A stretch of 64,000 nucleotides of DNA from Winogradskyella forsetii (GCF_013394595.1 NZ_CP053348.1:2754001-2818000); one strand, 5' to 3'; shown: positions 19,153 to 29,259, numbered from the stretch's first letter. Numbers and translations: made by a program. Notes: a model not told the origin generated them from the sequence alone.

Positions 19153-19187
19153 TTTTTGGATGTTGTTTTTTGAGCTGAAAAAGGTAG

Positions 19188-19544
19188 TTATTTTGAATTA
19201 AAAAAAGAAGCTTCTTCCTCAGTTAATAACCGAGAATGAATCAAAAATCGAAGTCCAAGTGGAATCTCCAATGAAAAGCTCGCACCTCGACCTTCTGTTA
19301 TATCTACGGTTAAGTGCGTGTGTTTCCAATATTCAAACTGATCTTGGTTCATATAAAAATTCACACCTTCAACTTCCCCTAAAAGAATATCACTTTCATC
19401 TAAATACATATCGTCTTTTTCAAAAATCATAGGTGAAGAACCATCGCAACACCCTCCACTTTGATGAAAAATTAAATCGCCGTGCTTTGCTTTTAGTTGC
19501 TTAACTATTTCTGCCGCTCTATCTGTAATTTCTACTCGCTTCAT
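19188..19544 (-). CDS. DUF779 domain protein
   Basis: 118 residues covering the whole DUF779 family: VEITDRAAEIVKQLKAKHG at the start, the FHQSGGCCDGSSPM motif (two adjacent cysteines, possible metal or redox site) and VDITEGRGASFSLE. The family is known mainly for lying beside aldehyde or alcohol dehydrogenase genes, as here (69 bases after aldehyde dehydrogenase, 35 before acs). Its role is unknown. A hairpin between aldehyde dehydrogenase and this gene could reduce its expression relative to the enzyme. Confidence 0.9.
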   Translation of the reverse strand: MKRVEITDRAAEIVKQLKAKHGDLIFHQSGGCCDGSSPMIFEKDDMYLDESDILLGEVEGVNFYMNQDQFEYWKHTHLTVDITEGRGASFSLEIPLGLRFLIHSRLLTEEEASFFNSK

Positions 19545-19557
19545 AATACAATGTATT

Positions 19558-19596
19558 AAAAAAAGGTTGAATCAAAAAAAATCAATTCAACCTTAA
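19558..19596 (-). terminator. Terminator or attenuating hairpin after aldehyde dehydrogenase
   Basis: Stem AAGGTTGAAT (19563-19572) with ATTCAACCTT (19585-19594), followed on the minus strand by a T-tract. It sits inside the presumed operon. Confidence 0.75.
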
Positions 19597-19613
19597 TCCG
19601 TTATTTCTAGTTT

Positions 19614-21113
19614 CTAAAAGAAGCCCAACTTATTCTTGTCATAAGAGATAAGCATATTTTTGGTCTGTCGGTAATGGCTCATCATCATAAGATGGTTTTC
19701 CCTACCAAATCCAGATTTTTTATAACCTCCAAATGGTGCGTGAGCTGGATAGGCATGGTAGCAATTTACCCAAACACGGCCTGCTTTTATAGCTCTAGGC
19801 ATTTGATATAATTGATGTGCATCTCGTGTCCAGACGCCAGCTCCAAGACCGTACATAGTATCGTTGGCAATATCTATGGCTTCAGCTTCATCCTTAAATT
19901 TAGTAACACAAACTACGGGTCCAAAAATCTCTTCTTGAAATACACGCATTTTATTATGACCTTCCAAAATAGTTGGCTTAATGTAATAGCCATTGGCTAA
20001 ATCGCCATCCAATTTGTTCGCTTCACCTCCTGTTAAGACCTTTGCACCTTCATCTTTTCCAATTTTGAAATAGGATTGAATTTTTTCATATTGATCGTTA
20101 GAGGCTTGTGCTCCAACCATAGTATTGACATCGTAAGGGCTTTTTTGAACGATAGCTTCTGTTCTCGCCACAACAAGTTCCATAAATTTGTCATAGATAT
20201 CTTCTTGCACTAAAATCCTGGAAGGACACGTACAAACTTCTCCTTGATTAAAGGCAAATAAAACAGCGCCTTCAATAGCTTTGTCCAAAAATGCATCGTC
20301 TTCATCCATCACACTGTTAAAAAACACATTTGGAGACTTTCCTCCTAATTCCATGGTTACAGGATTCAGGTTTTTTGAGGCATACTGCATAATTAATTGT
20401 CCTGTTGTGGTTTCGCCCGTAAACGCCACTTTATCCACTTTAGAGCTTGATGCTAGCGGTTTCCCTGCTTCTGGACCGAAGCCGTGAATAATATTTAGAA
20501 CACCTGGAGGAAATACATCAGCAATTTTTTCCATTAATAAGGTTGCAGATGATGGCGTTTGCTCAGCCGGTTTTAAGACCACGCAATTACCCGTTGCTAA
20601 AGCCGGAGGCAATTTCCATGATAACATTAACAAGGGAAAATTCCACGGAATAATCTGGCCAATTACACCAAGTGGCTCCTTAATATTCATGGACAACGTG
20701 TTCTCGTCCAATTCCGTAGCACTACCTTCTTCTGCTCTAATACAAGCTGCAAAATAACGCCAATGATCTACGGCTAATGGTATATCTGCATTTAAGGTTT
20801 CACGAATTGGCTTCCCATTATCACAGGTTTCTACCAATGCAAATTCTTCTAAATTCTCTTCTATAATATCCGCGACTTTATACAGAAGGGCAGCACGCTC
20901 AGCAGCAGACGTATTTCCCCAAGCCTCTTTTGCAGCATTTGCTGCATCAAGCGCATTTTCTACATCTTCCTTCTGAGATCTTGGATATTTTGCAATGAGA
21001 GTTCCATCTATAGGAGATGTGTTTTCAAAATAATCTCCACCAACAGGTGGTACAAATTTTCCATTTATAAAATTGGAATATTTCTCTTTAAATTTTGGCT
21101 TAGAATAGCTCAT
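19614..21113 (-). CDS. NAD-dependent aldehyde dehydrogenase, ExaC/AldB type
   Basis: 499 residues. It oxidises acetaldehyde and related aldehydes to acids. Catalytic Cys294 lies in [12 protein letters not shown] (the VCTC form typical of the AldB/ExaC group) and the general base Glu255 in [11 protein letters not shown]. The cofactor loop is FTGETTTG. Cytoplasmic. DUF779 and acetyl-CoA synthetase follow on the same strand and an AraC regulator is divergent, which fits an aldehyde-to-acetyl-CoA route under its control. Confidence 0.95.
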   Translation of the reverse strand: MSYSKPKFKEKYSNFINGKFVPPVGGDYFENTSPIDGTLIAKYPRSQKEDVENALDAANAAKEAWGNTSAAERAALLYKVADIIEENLEEFALVETCDNGKPIRETLNADIPLAVDHWRYFAACIRAEEGSATELDENTLSMNIKEPLGVIGQIIPWNFPLLMLSWKLPPALATGNCVVLKPAEQTPSSATLLMEKIADVFPPGVLNIIHGFGPEAGKPLASSSKVDKVAFTGETTTGQLIMQYASKNLNPVTMELGGKSPNVFFNSVMDEDDAFLDKAIEGAVLFAFNQGEVCTCPSRILVQEDIYDKFMELVVARTEAIVQKSPYDVNTMVGAQASNDQYEKIQSYFKIGKDEGAKVLTGGEANKLDGDLANGYYIKPTILEGHNKMRVFQEEIFGPVVCVTKFKDEAEAIDIANDTMYGLGAGVWTRDAHQLYQMPRAIKAGRVWVNCYHAYPAHAPFGGYKKSGFGRENHLMMMSHYRQTKNMLISYDKNKLGFF

Positions 21114-21279
21114 ATCTTCATGTATTTTATTGTTAATTATTCATTTATATAGCTTAAAATTTAACTATATTGTAATTTTGATAAAGTTATTTTATCATAT
21201 CCCAAACAAATAGAACATATTGCTTATATTATTGAACATATCTATTATTAACTATTTTTAAGACTATTTTTTCGTAATA

Positions 21280-22200
21280 TTGAATATGAGCAGTTTATTA
21301 ACGCAGCATAAAAGCCACAGAAAACTATCTACTTTAGTAGAAAATAGGACAACCTATAATGCTGAATATGCAGAGCTCAATATTTATGAAACCCATGCTT
21401 TTGCAGAAAAAGTGTCTTTGACGTTCGACTTTCCTATTATTGCAAGTATGCTTTCTGGAAAAAAAGTAATGCACCTTGAGGGTTTTGAAGCTTTTGATTT
21501 TTTTCCTGGGGAATCTGTTGTGATGCCAACGAATAAAGAAATGGTTATTGATTTTCCATTGGCCACCAAAGATAAGCCTACCCAATGTCTGGCTTTGGGA
21601 ATTGATGCTTTTAAGATTGAAGAAGTTGTGGCGAAGTTTAACCATAATGTCGCCATAGAAAATGAAAATAACAATTGGGACTTAGACAAAACTACATCAC
21701 ATCTTATAAATAACGTCGATGTTAATCATTTGATTGAAAGGCTGACTTACACCTTTACAAATAACAATAAATCTAAAGATGTGTTGCTGGATTTAATGAT
21801 TCAAGAATTAATTGTACGATTACTTCAAACTAAAGCAAAATCTCTAATAATAAATGACGCCAATACTTTTAATGATACCAGAATAGGAACGGTCATCAAA
21901 TTTATTAAAGATAATTTAACTAATAAAGACATCTCTGTAGATCTATTAGCAAAGAAAGCCTACATGAGTACCTCTCATTTTCACAAACAATTTAAAGACA
22001 CCTTAGGCATCTCTCCTATTGATTATATTAATTCTGAAAAAATTAAGTTTTCCAAAAAGCTTATTAAACAATACAAAAACTTACGAATGTCTGAAGTAGC
22101 CTATAAATCTGGATTCAACAATACAAGTTATTTTAACAGGCAATTCAAAAAAATGGAGATGATGACGCCTCAACAGTTCAAACTTTCTGTAAGTAAATAA
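21280..22200 (+). CDS. AraC-family transcriptional regulator
   Basis: 306 residues. The N-terminal part (about 15-190) matches the AraC_N effector domain found in regulators beside dehydrogenases; the C-terminal part (about 205-303) holds the two helix-turn-helix units, ISVDLLAKKAYMSTSHFHKQFK and MSEVAYKSGFNNTSYFNRQFKK, and the final GISPIDYINSEKI linker. Divergent from aldehyde dehydrogenase with a 166-base shared control region, so it likely activates that operon in response to an aldehyde or alcohol. This is inferred from position. Confidence 0.9.
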   Translation: MNMSSLLTQHKSHRKLSTLVENRTTYNAEYAELNIYETHAFAEKVSLTFDFPIIASMLSGKKVMHLEGFEAFDFFPGESVVMPTNKEMVIDFPLATKDKPTQCLALGIDAFKIEEVVAKFNHNVAIENENNNWDLDKTTSHLINNVDVNHLIERLTYTFTNNNKSKDVLLDLMIQELIVRLLQTKAKSLIINDANTFNDTRIGTVIKFIKDNLTNKDISVDLLAKKAYMSTSHFHKQFKDTLGISPIDYINSEKIKFSKKLIKQYKNLRMSEVAYKSGFNNTSYFNRQFKKMEMMTPQQFKLSVSK

Positions 22201-22224
22201 TACGATTACACGCTTCGTTTACTA

Positions 22225-23955
22225 TTAATGATCAACAGCCTCGCCTGCGCCACTAGGAATTCTAATATTTTCCACCAACTCCTGAACATCTTGAGGAGGC
22301 GCCTTAGTAAATTTCATTATCGTTATTGACACTATAAAATTGAATAGCATTGCTATGGTTCCAAAACCTTCGGGTGAAATCCCGAACCACCAATCGGCTT
22401 TTTCTCCACCTCCAAACCAGCCAAACTTAAATTTTGTCATGTAAAACAACATGGTGGTTATACCGACAACCATACCAGCTATAGCACCTTCTTTATTCAT
22501 TTTTTTATAAAATATGCCTAAAATAATAGCCGGAAAGAATGAGGCTGCAGCCAAACCAAAAGCTAAAGCCACAGTCGCTGCGACAAAACCTGGAGGGTTA
22601 ATACCAAAATAACCAGCCACACAAACGGCAACAACCGCTGATAAACGTGCGGCAATTAATTCACCTTTTTCTGTAATATTAGGATTTATAATTTTCTTGA
22701 TTAAATCGTGAGAAACTGATGACGAAATAACCAATAGCAGACCAGCTGCAGTAGATAATGCTGCTGCCAATGCGCCTGCGGCCACCAAAGCAATAACCCA
22801 ATTGGGAAGTTGGGCAATTTCTGGATTCGCCAAAACCATAATGTCATTGTCTACAACCAATTCGTTTTTAGATGTATCCGCTACATACTGAATGATACCG
22901 TCATTATTCTTATCTGTAAATGCAATTAATCCTGTAGTTTCCCATTTCTTAAACCATATTGGCATTTCTACATACGGTTGATTTGATACAGTTTCAATCA
23001 TATTTGTTCTCGCAAAAACTGAAACAGCTGGTGCTGTGGAATATAAAATAACAATAAGCAATAAGGCTAATCCTGCAGATTTCCTAGCATCTTTAACACG
23101 TTTTACGGTAAAGAATCGCACAATGACATGTGGCAATCCTGCGGTTCCGACCATTAAAGCTAAAGTGATAGCAAAAATATCTATCGTAGATTTTGATCCC
23201 TCCGTATATTCCGAAAAACCAAGATCCGTACTTAATCCATCCAATTTATCCAATAAATACGTTCCTGAGCCATCAGACAAAGTACTTCCAAATCCCAATT
23301 GTGGAATCGGATTACCTGTCATTTGAATGGATATAAAAATCGCTGGTACCATAAAGGCAAATATGAGCACACAATATTGCGCCACTTGTGTATAGGTAAT
23401 ACCTTTCATACCTCCCAAAACCGCATAAAACAACACGATTATCATTCCTATAATCACGCCAGTATTAATATCAACTTCTAAAAACCGTGAAAACACCAGA
23501 CCTACACCTCGCATTTGTCCCGCGACATACGTAAACGACACGATGAGCGCACAAATAACGCCAACTAAACGTGCGGTGTTAGAATAGTAACGATCACCAA
23601 TAAAATCTGGAACCGTAAACTTTCCGAACTTACGCAAATAGGGCGCTAAGAGTAATGCCAAAAGTACATAGCCACCAGTCCAACCCATTAAATAAACGGC
23701 ACCATCATAACCTGCAAAGGAGATAATGCCAGCCATGGAAATAAACGACGCAGCACTCATCCAATCGGCAGCCGTAGCCATACCATTGGCCAATGGAGAA
23801 ACGCCTCCGCCAGCCACGTAAAATTCTTTTGTAGAACCAGCTCTGGACCAAATCGCAATGCCGATATAAAGTGTAAACGTAATGCCAACTAAAACATAAG
23901 TCCAAGTTTGAACATCCAATGCGGCTAAGAGTAGTGAATTATTCATCATAACCAT
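22225..23955 (-). CDS. actP: Sodium:solute symporter, acetate permease (ActP) type
   Basis: 576 residues with about 13-14 membrane segments, in the SSS family. The GVSPLANGMATAADWMSAASFISMAG region and AGALAAALSTAAGLLLVISSSVSHDL are the sodium-site helices of the acetate/glycolate permease branch. It imports short carboxylates with sodium. The gene overlaps the DUF4212 gene upstream by 17 bases. The first ATG (23955) is followed by two more at codons 3 and 4, any of which could be the real start. It fits the neighbouring acetate-using genes. Confidence 0.9.
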   Translation of the reverse strand: MVMMNNSLLLAALDVQTWTYVLVGITFTLYIGIAIWSRAGSTKEFYVAGGGVSPLANGMATAADWMSAASFISMAGIISFAGYDGAVYLMGWTGGYVLLALLLAPYLRKFGKFTVPDFIGDRYYSNTARLVGVICALIVSFTYVAGQMRGVGLVFSRFLEVDINTGVIIGMIIVLFYAVLGGMKGITYTQVAQYCVLIFAFMVPAIFISIQMTGNPIPQLGFGSTLSDGSGTYLLDKLDGLSTDLGFSEYTEGSKSTIDIFAITLALMVGTAGLPHVIVRFFTVKRVKDARKSAGLALLLIVILYSTAPAVSVFARTNMIETVSNQPYVEMPIWFKKWETTGLIAFTDKNNDGIIQYVADTSKNELVVDNDIMVLANPEIAQLPNWVIALVAAGALAAALSTAAGLLLVISSSVSHDLIKKIINPNITEKGELIAARLSAVVAVCVAGYFGINPPGFVAATVALAFGLAAASFFPAIILGIFYKKMNKEGAIAGMVVGITTMLFYMTKFKFGWFGGGEKADWWFGISPEGFGTIAMLFNFIVSITIMKFTKAPPQDVQELVENIRIPSGAGEAVDH

Positions 23956-24193
23956 ATTTTTTATCTAGGTTATTCATCAACTTCACATAAACAAAAATAA
24001 GTACAACAAACACATACATGGATCCTTGTTGCGCAAACCAAAAACCAAGTTTAAAGCCGCCAATCTTAATGGTATTTAATTCGTCTTTAAACAATATTCC
24101 TGCACCATATGAGACTGCAAACCATATGAGCAGAAGAATTAAAACGTACTTTATATTTTCGCGCCAATAGGCTTTCGCATTATTAGTTTTCAT
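23939..24193 (-). CDS. DUF4212 small membrane subunit of the symporter
   Basis: 84 residues with two membrane helices (KYVLILLLIWFAVSYGAGILF and MYVFVVLIFVYVKLMNNL) and the N-terminal AYWRENIKY motif of DUF4212. Genes of this family are found directly before SSS symporter genes, as here, and the protein is taken to be an accessory subunit. The 17-base overlap with the symporter gene points to coupled translation. Confidence 0.92.
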   Translation of the reverse strand: MKTNNAKAYWRENIKYVLILLLIWFAVSYGAGILFKDELNTIKIGGFKLGFWFAQQGSMYVFVVLIFVYVKLMNNLDKKYGYDE

Positions 24194-24463
24194 CTATTTT
24201 AATTTATAGTAGTTACCTGAATTATACTCGAAATATACAAATAATAGTAAAAGAACTCAGTTTGAATTTTTCTTTTACATCATTGCGTAATGTTATGGAC
24301 CAATTTTAAGCATAAAAAAATTCTCCGTTCAAAATTGAGAAGATCGAGGCTATTAAATTGAAATTACTTAAAAATAGATTTATAAACACCTAGGCAAAAC
24401 TGCTTAGAATAAGGTTGGTATACCTCTTGTGTCCAAGAATAGCGCATGGTCTTCAAAAATAGC

Positions 24464-25864
24464 TTAAGATGGTTTATTAGCATCTTGGTTATTCTCCTTT
24501 AGTCTTTTGGTATAACCTTTTAACTCATTTATCACTTTTGGTGCTAAAATAATGGTGGCCAACATAGTCGGAATGGCCATCAATGCAAACACACCATCAA
24601 TGAGATTAATCATCATGCTTAAACTTGTGGTTGCTCCAATTAGAATACTTAAAATATAGAAATAATTGTAGTAATGTTTTTTATCATCACCAAATAGAAA
24701 AGACATGCATTTTGTTCCATAATAGGAATATGAGAACAAGGAGCTCATACTAAAAACCGCAATACAAATCAGCAATAAATACTTACCATAATTAGGCATT
24801 ACATCTGCAAAAGCAGAAGCCGTAAGACTGACACCATTGTTTGAAGTCGTTTCCCAAACACCAGTGACCAAAATTGCCAAAGCCGTCAATGTACATACAA
24901 TTAGTGTATCTATGGCTGGTCCAAGCATAGCCACCAAACCTTCACGAATTGGTTCATCTGTTTTTGCAGCGCCATGCGCCATTGGTGCTGTACCGATTCC
25001 AGCTTCATTTGAGAACGCGCCACGTTTAATACCATGAAGCATCAACGCACCTAAGACACCTCCTAAAAATGTATCATCCTTTGGATAATAGTTAGCGGCA
25101 AAAGCATCCGTAAAAATCAATTGAAGATAATAGACCAATACATCGCTATGTGCGACCAAGATAATAATGATCAACACAAAATATAAGGCGACCATACTTG
25201 GCACTAATCGTGAGGCTACAGAACCAATCCTTTTGATGCCACCTAAAATGACCAAAGCTGTTATACCTATCAAAACAACACCTATAATGAGATTTGTTTT
25301 TAGGCTTACTTCCACGCCATTCGGAATTAATAAAATATCATTTAAAGCCTGAGTTAACTGATTGACATTGAAAACAGGCAAAGCTCCAATAAGTCCACAA
25401 AGACTAAAAAAGACAGCCAATGGTTTCCAAGACTTCCCTAAGCCTTCCATAATAAAATACATTGGACCACCTTGAACTTCGCCGGCACTATCTTGACCTC
25501 TATACATAATTGCCAATGTAGATGTAAAGAATTTTGTGGACATGCCAACCACAGCACTAATCCACATCCAAAAAACGGCTCCAGGACCACCAATCGAAAT
25601 GGCTACCGCAACGCCTGCGATATTACCCATACCAACCGTTGCTGACAAAGCCGTTGTCAAGGCCTGAAAATGGGAAATCTGACCAGGATCATTGGGATCA
25701 TCATATTTTCCTCGAAGCACATTTATAGCATGACCTAAATATCGAAATGGTAAAAAATGGGAACGAATCAATAAATACAAACCGCCTCCAATCAATAAAA
25801 CAAGCAAAGGCAAACCCCATGCTAAAGATGAAAAATCGCTGAGTATTTGGTTTAAAAATTCCAT
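24464..25864 (-). CDS. Alanine/glycine:cation symporter (AGCS family)
   Basis: 466 residues, about 11 membrane helices. Seen: the AGCS hallmark around residue 75-110 (TALSATVGMGNIAGVAVAISIGGPGAVFWMW, broken here only for naming) and the FSNEAGIGTAPMAHGAAKT loop. It takes up alanine or glycine with sodium. Upstream is a 306-base gap shared with the divergent helicase; no clear promoter box was seen on the minus strand. About 270 bases downstream to the DUF4212 gene hold nothing recognisable. Confidence 0.92.
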   Translation of the reverse strand: MEFLNQILSDFSSLAWGLPLLVLLIGGGLYLLIRSHFLPFRYLGHAINVLRGKYDDPNDPGQISHFQALTTALSATVGMGNIAGVAVAISIGGPGAVFWMWISAVVGMSTKFFTSTLAIMYRGQDSAGEVQGGPMYFIMEGLGKSWKPLAVFFSLCGLIGALPVFNVNQLTQALNDILLIPNGVEVSLKTNLIIGVVLIGITALVILGGIKRIGSVASRLVPSMVALYFVLIIIILVAHSDVLVYYLQLIFTDAFAANYYPKDDTFLGGVLGALMLHGIKRGAFSNEAGIGTAPMAHGAAKTDEPIREGLVAMLGPAIDTLIVCTLTALAILVTGVWETTSNNGVSLTASAFADVMPNYGKYLLLICIAVFSMSSLFSYSYYGTKCMSFLFGDDKKHYYNYFYILSILIGATTSLSMMINLIDGVFALMAIPTMLATIILAPKVINELKGYTKRLKENNQDANKPS

Positions 25865-26022
25865 AGATTATAAATGTAGTGAATGGATTGAATTTATGGC
25901 GACATGTTTATAATTAATTTCTAAATTGGTATTTGGTTGTTGATTTTGAGTTAGAAAGATGTTAAGAATGTCCATCATTTAATATCAATTATTAAAACAA
26001 TCAATTATCCAATTAAATACCT

Positions 26023-26030
26023 TACCTTTG
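26023..26030 (+). promoter_or_regulatory. Candidate -7 promoter box of the DEAD-box helicase
   Basis: TACCTTTG, a TAnnTTTG match, implying a start of transcription near 26036 and a leader of about 135 bases. Confidence 0.5.
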
Positions 26031-26035
26031 CAGCT

Positions 26036-26170
26036 TGAAAAAATCCACAGTTAGGATTTAGTAAATTCCTCAGAGTGAGGATGTGTTACCTAGAAGTTTA
26101 AGTGTTTAGTATGTCGATTCGCTTCTTTTGTAACACCAAAAGCACATAATCGAATACATAACACTCAAGA
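26036..26170 (+). promoter_or_regulatory. Long structured 5' leader of the DEAD-box helicase with a 12-codon upstream ORF
   Basis: Three possible hairpins: AAATCC/GGATTT (26041-26059), CCTCA/TGAGG (26068-26080) and GTGTTAC/GTAACAC (26083-26136). An upstream reading frame of 12 codons (26111-26149, MSIRFFCNTKST) ends 21 bases before the helicase ATG. Long leaders are typical of cold-regulated helicase genes; the regulatory role here is inference. Confidence 0.4.
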
Positions 26171-28072
26171 ATGAGCACATTCCAAGAACTAGGTCTTAAT
26201 GAAGACCTTTTACGCGCTATTACGGATTTAGGTTTTGAAAGCCCTAGTGAAGTCCAAGAAAAAGCCATCCCAATTTTATTAGAAGAAGACAAAGACTTAG
26301 TAGCTTTGGCACAAACTGGTACTGGGAAAACCGCAGCCTTCGGATTTCCGATGTTGCAAAAAATAGATATCGATAGCAGAACCACACAAGGTCTCATCTT
26401 ATCGCCTACTCGCGAACTTTGTTTACAAATTACCAACGAACTAAAGCTTTATGGTAAATACTGCAACGGTTTAAATGTGACTGCAATTTATGGTGGTGCG
26501 AGTATATCTGACCAAGCCAGATCTGTAAAACGTGGCGCACAAATTATTGTGGCGACACCTGGTCGTATGAAAGATATGATTAAACGTAACATGGTTGATA
26601 TTTCTAAAATACAATATGCTGTTTTAGATGAAGCCGATGAAATGTTGAACATGGGCTTCTTTGAAGATATCACTGATATCCTATCGCATACTCCAGAAGA
26701 TAAAAGCACATGGTTGTTCTCTGCAACTATGCCAAAAGAAGTATCGGTTATCGCCAAAAAATTCATGTATGATCCTACTGAAATTACGGTAGGTAACAAA
26801 AATGAAAGTACAAGCAACGTATCCCACGAGTATTATTTAGTTAATGCAAGAGATCGTTATCAAGCTTTAAAACGTTTGTCTGATGCCAATCCAGATATTT
26901 TTTCAGTGATTTTCTGTCGTACAAAACGCGATACACAAAAAGTGGCCGAAAATTTAATTGAAGATGGTTACTCTGCTGGAGCCTTACATGGCGATTTAAG
27001 TCAGAACCAACGCGATTTGGTGATGAAATCTTTTAGAAATCAGCAAATACAAATGTTGGTAGCCACAGACGTTGCTGCTCGAGGTATTGATGTTGATGAT
27101 ATTACGCACGTTATTAATTACCAATTACCAGATGAAGCGGAAATTTACACACACCGTTCTGGTAGAACGGGACGTGCCGGCAAAACAGGCATCTCAATGG
27201 TTATTGTTTCTAAAAGTGAAGTTAGAAAGATTAAAAGTATAGAGCGCATTATTAAAAAGCAGTTCGAAAAGAAAGAAATTCCTTCTGCCAGTGATATTGT
27301 CGAAGTGCAATTAATGTCTTTAGCCAATAAAATCCATACCACAGAAACCAACCATGAAATCGATAAGCACCTTGAAAGTATCAATGAATTATTTGTAGAT
27401 ACTGACAAGGAAGAATTAATCAAAAAGTTCTTTTCAGTAGAATTTAACCGTTTCTTTAACTATTATCAAAAATCAAAAGATTTAAGTGTAGTTGAGTCCC
27501 GTGGAAGTGATAGAGACAGCGAACGCGATTACAGCAAACAATCTAATGATTCACGTTACTTTATAAACGTGGGTAGCAAAGATGGTTTTGATTGGATGAA
27601 GTTAAAAGATTTCTTAAAAGAACAATTAGAATTGGGTCGTGATGACGTCTTTAAGGTTGATGTAAAAGATAGCTTTTCATTCTTTAATACTGAAAAATCC
27701 TTGCAGGAAAAAGTATTGGCATTCTTTACGGACTTTAAACATGAAGGCCGTTTTGTAAATGTTGAAGTCAGCGAAGATAAAGGCCGAAGTCGTGGTGGTC
27801 GAAGTGGCGGAAGAAGTCGTGGAGGCAACGATAGACGTTCTGGCGGTAAAGGTCGTAGAAGAGACGATAAACCAAGAGGAGAAAGACGCTCTAGTGGCCG
27901 ACGCTCTGAAGGAGGCGGTAGCGGAAACAGAAGCGATAGACGCAGCAAAAGATCGGACGGTTCAGGAAGCGATCGAAGCGATAGAAAATTCAATGATTCC
28001 AGAGGCGATAGACGACCAGAATCAAGTGGATCTGGTTCGGATAGACCCAGACGATCTAGAAGAAGGGATTAA
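26171..28072 (+). CDS. DEAD-box ATP-dependent RNA helicase with DbpA-type RNA-binding domain
   Basis: 633 residues. Core helicase motifs in order: Q motif (ESPSEVQEKAIP), Walker A AQTGTGKT (47-54), PTREL, TPGR, DEAD, SAT, then HGDLSQNQRD, ATDVAARGIDV and HRSGRTGRAG. A DbpA-type RNA-binding domain follows (about 490-565, RYFINVGSKDGFDWMKLKDFLKE). The tail (about 570-633) is Arg/Gly/Ser-rich, disordered and likely binds RNA. This is the CsdA/DeaD type that remodels structured RNA and ribosome intermediates, often at low temperature. Several overlapping frames in the Arg/Gly tail are composition artefacts. Confidence 0.95.
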   Translation: MSTFQELGLNEDLLRAITDLGFESPSEVQEKAIPILLEEDKDLVALAQTGTGKTAAFGFPMLQKIDIDSRTTQGLILSPTRELCLQITNELKLYGKYCNGLNVTAIYGGASISDQARSVKRGAQIIVATPGRMKDMIKRNMVDISKIQYAVLDEADEMLNMGFFEDITDILSHTPEDKSTWLFSATMPKEVSVIAKKFMYDPTEITVGNKNESTSNVSHEYYLVNARDRYQALKRLSDANPDIFSVIFCRTKRDTQKVAENLIEDGYSAGALHGDLSQNQRDLVMKSFRNQQIQMLVATDVAARGIDVDDITHVINYQLPDEAEIYTHRSGRTGRAGKTGISMVIVSKSEVRKIKSIERIIKKQFEKKEIPSASDIVEVQLMSLANKIHTTETNHEIDKHLESINELFVDTDKEELIKKFFSVEFNRFFNYYQKSKDLSVVESRGSDRDSERDYSKQSNDSRYFINVGSKDGFDWMKLKDFLKEQLELGRDDVFKVDVKDSFSFFNTEKSLQEKVLAFFTDFKHEGRFVNVEVSEDKGRSRGGRSGGRSRGGNDRRSGGKGRRRDDKPRGERRSSGRRSEGGGSGNRSDRRSKRSDGSGSDRSDRKFNDSRGDRRPESSGSGSDRPRRSRRRD

Positions 28073-28110
28073 ACTGCTAAAAAGCTATAAATTCCAATAA
28101 ATAAAATAAC

Positions 28111-28156
28111 AAATTCCAAAACTTGAAGTGATACTTTAGGTTTTGGAATTTTTCAT
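28111..28156 (+). terminator. Terminator of the helicase gene
   Basis: Stem AAATTCCAAAAC (28111-28122) with GTTTTGGAATTT (28140-28151), followed by TTTCATTT. Confidence 0.75.
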
Positions 28157-28201
28157 TTAAAGACTATTGAAACCAATAAATACAAAATACTTCAAACTAA
28201 A

Positions 28202-28240
28202 GACTGAACACTGAATACTGAATACTGAATACTGAATACT
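28202..28240. repeat. 7-bp tandem array NACTGAA
   Basis: Units GACTGAA, CACTGAA, TACTGAA x3, then TACT. The first base varies and the other six are fixed. Intergenic, between the helicase terminator and the next gene. Confidence 0.9.
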
Positions 28241-28324
28241 TTAAAAGTTAATATTTAGTCAAAAACAAACCTGCCATATGTTAAATCCTTTTTGTTTATT
28301 ACCTTTACGACGTAACACAAGTAC

Positions 28325-29122
28325 ATGCGCCATTTATTAATCTTATTGTTATGTTTAACTACAGTAAATAGCTATAGTCAAGACAGTACCGCCACAAAAA
28401 CGCCTACCACAGTTAAAGGAACGCTAGTTAGTGCTTCAACGGATCTTCCTTTAAGTCAAGCTAATATTGTCAATATCAATCAAGTTGTCGGGACGGCAAC
28501 CAACGATGAAGGTGAGTTTGAAATTAAAGCAAAAGTCAACGACACGTTACATTTATCCTATTTGGGTTATAAATCCATTAGAGTGAGAGTGACCAATGAC
28601 TGGTTGAAATTTGGAGATACCGAAATACAAATGACAGAATTAGCTTTAGCACTTGAAGAAGTGACTGTAAAGCAACTTAGATTAACCGGTTATTTGGAAG
28701 TTGATATGGAGCAGATTCCAATAACTTCGAATAATCGTTACCGTATTTCTGGATTACCAGGTCAAGCCTACGAAGCTGGAAAACCTAATATTGCCACCAA
28801 AGTTTTGGGCGCTATTTTCAATCCTGCAGATTTCTTGTATAATATGTTTGGTAGGAAGCCGAACGAGATGCATAAGCTGAAGAAAATGAAGGAAGATGAT
28901 GAGATTAGAAACCAATTAGCCAAGCGCTTTGATCGGGAAATGCTGCTCGTTTTACTTCAAGTGACAAAATACGATTTGGATGAAATAGTCAATCAATGCA
29001 ACTATTCAAAAGACTTTATAAACACAGCAAATGATCTTCAGATTTTAGATGCCATAAGTGAATGTTATGAAGAGTACAAAGTGATCAATCGCAGTAAGGA
29101 TCGAAAGAGTAAGAAGGACTAG
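28325..29122 (+). CDS. Exported protein with carboxypeptidase-regulatory-like domain
   Basis: 265 residues, signal peptide to about YSQ (19). A regulatory-like beta-sandwich follows (about 29-110: TVKGTLVSASTDLPLSQANIVNINQVVGTATNDEGEF, then LHLSYLGYKSIRV), as in the N-terminal extension of SusC-type receptors, but no plug or barrel comes after it. The C-terminal half is helical and charged (RKPNEMHKLKKMKEDDEIRNQLAKRF) and ends in a lysine-rich tail. These stand-alone proteins are common in flavobacteria; their role in the periplasm is unknown. Confidence 0.8.
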   Translation: MRHLLILLLCLTTVNSYSQDSTATKTPTTVKGTLVSASTDLPLSQANIVNINQVVGTATNDEGEFEIKAKVNDTLHLSYLGYKSIRVRVTNDWLKFGDTEIQMTELALALEEVTVKQLRLTGYLEVDMEQIPITSNNRYRISGLPGQAYEAGKPNIATKVLGAIFNPADFLYNMFGRKPNEMHKLKKMKEDDEIRNQLAKRFDREMLLVLLQVTKYDLDEIVNQCNYSKDFINTANDLQILDAISECYEEYKVINRSKDRKSKKD

Positions 29123-29259
29123 TAGAATTCAATTACTTTGTCATTTTTTACTATAGCGCTTTGTAATTAATCTATCAAATAAAGAAAAAAGATTATTGTG
29201 CTTAAAATTGCGATATAGACCAAATTCTTTGGTGAGTATTAAAAAACACAAATTATATT

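Noticed and set aside
27556-28100. Frames opposite or beside the helicase tail
   Set aside because: They mirror the Arg/Gly/Ser-rich low-complexity tail of the helicase (Leu/Pro/Arg-rich and Glu/Val/Ala-rich shadows).
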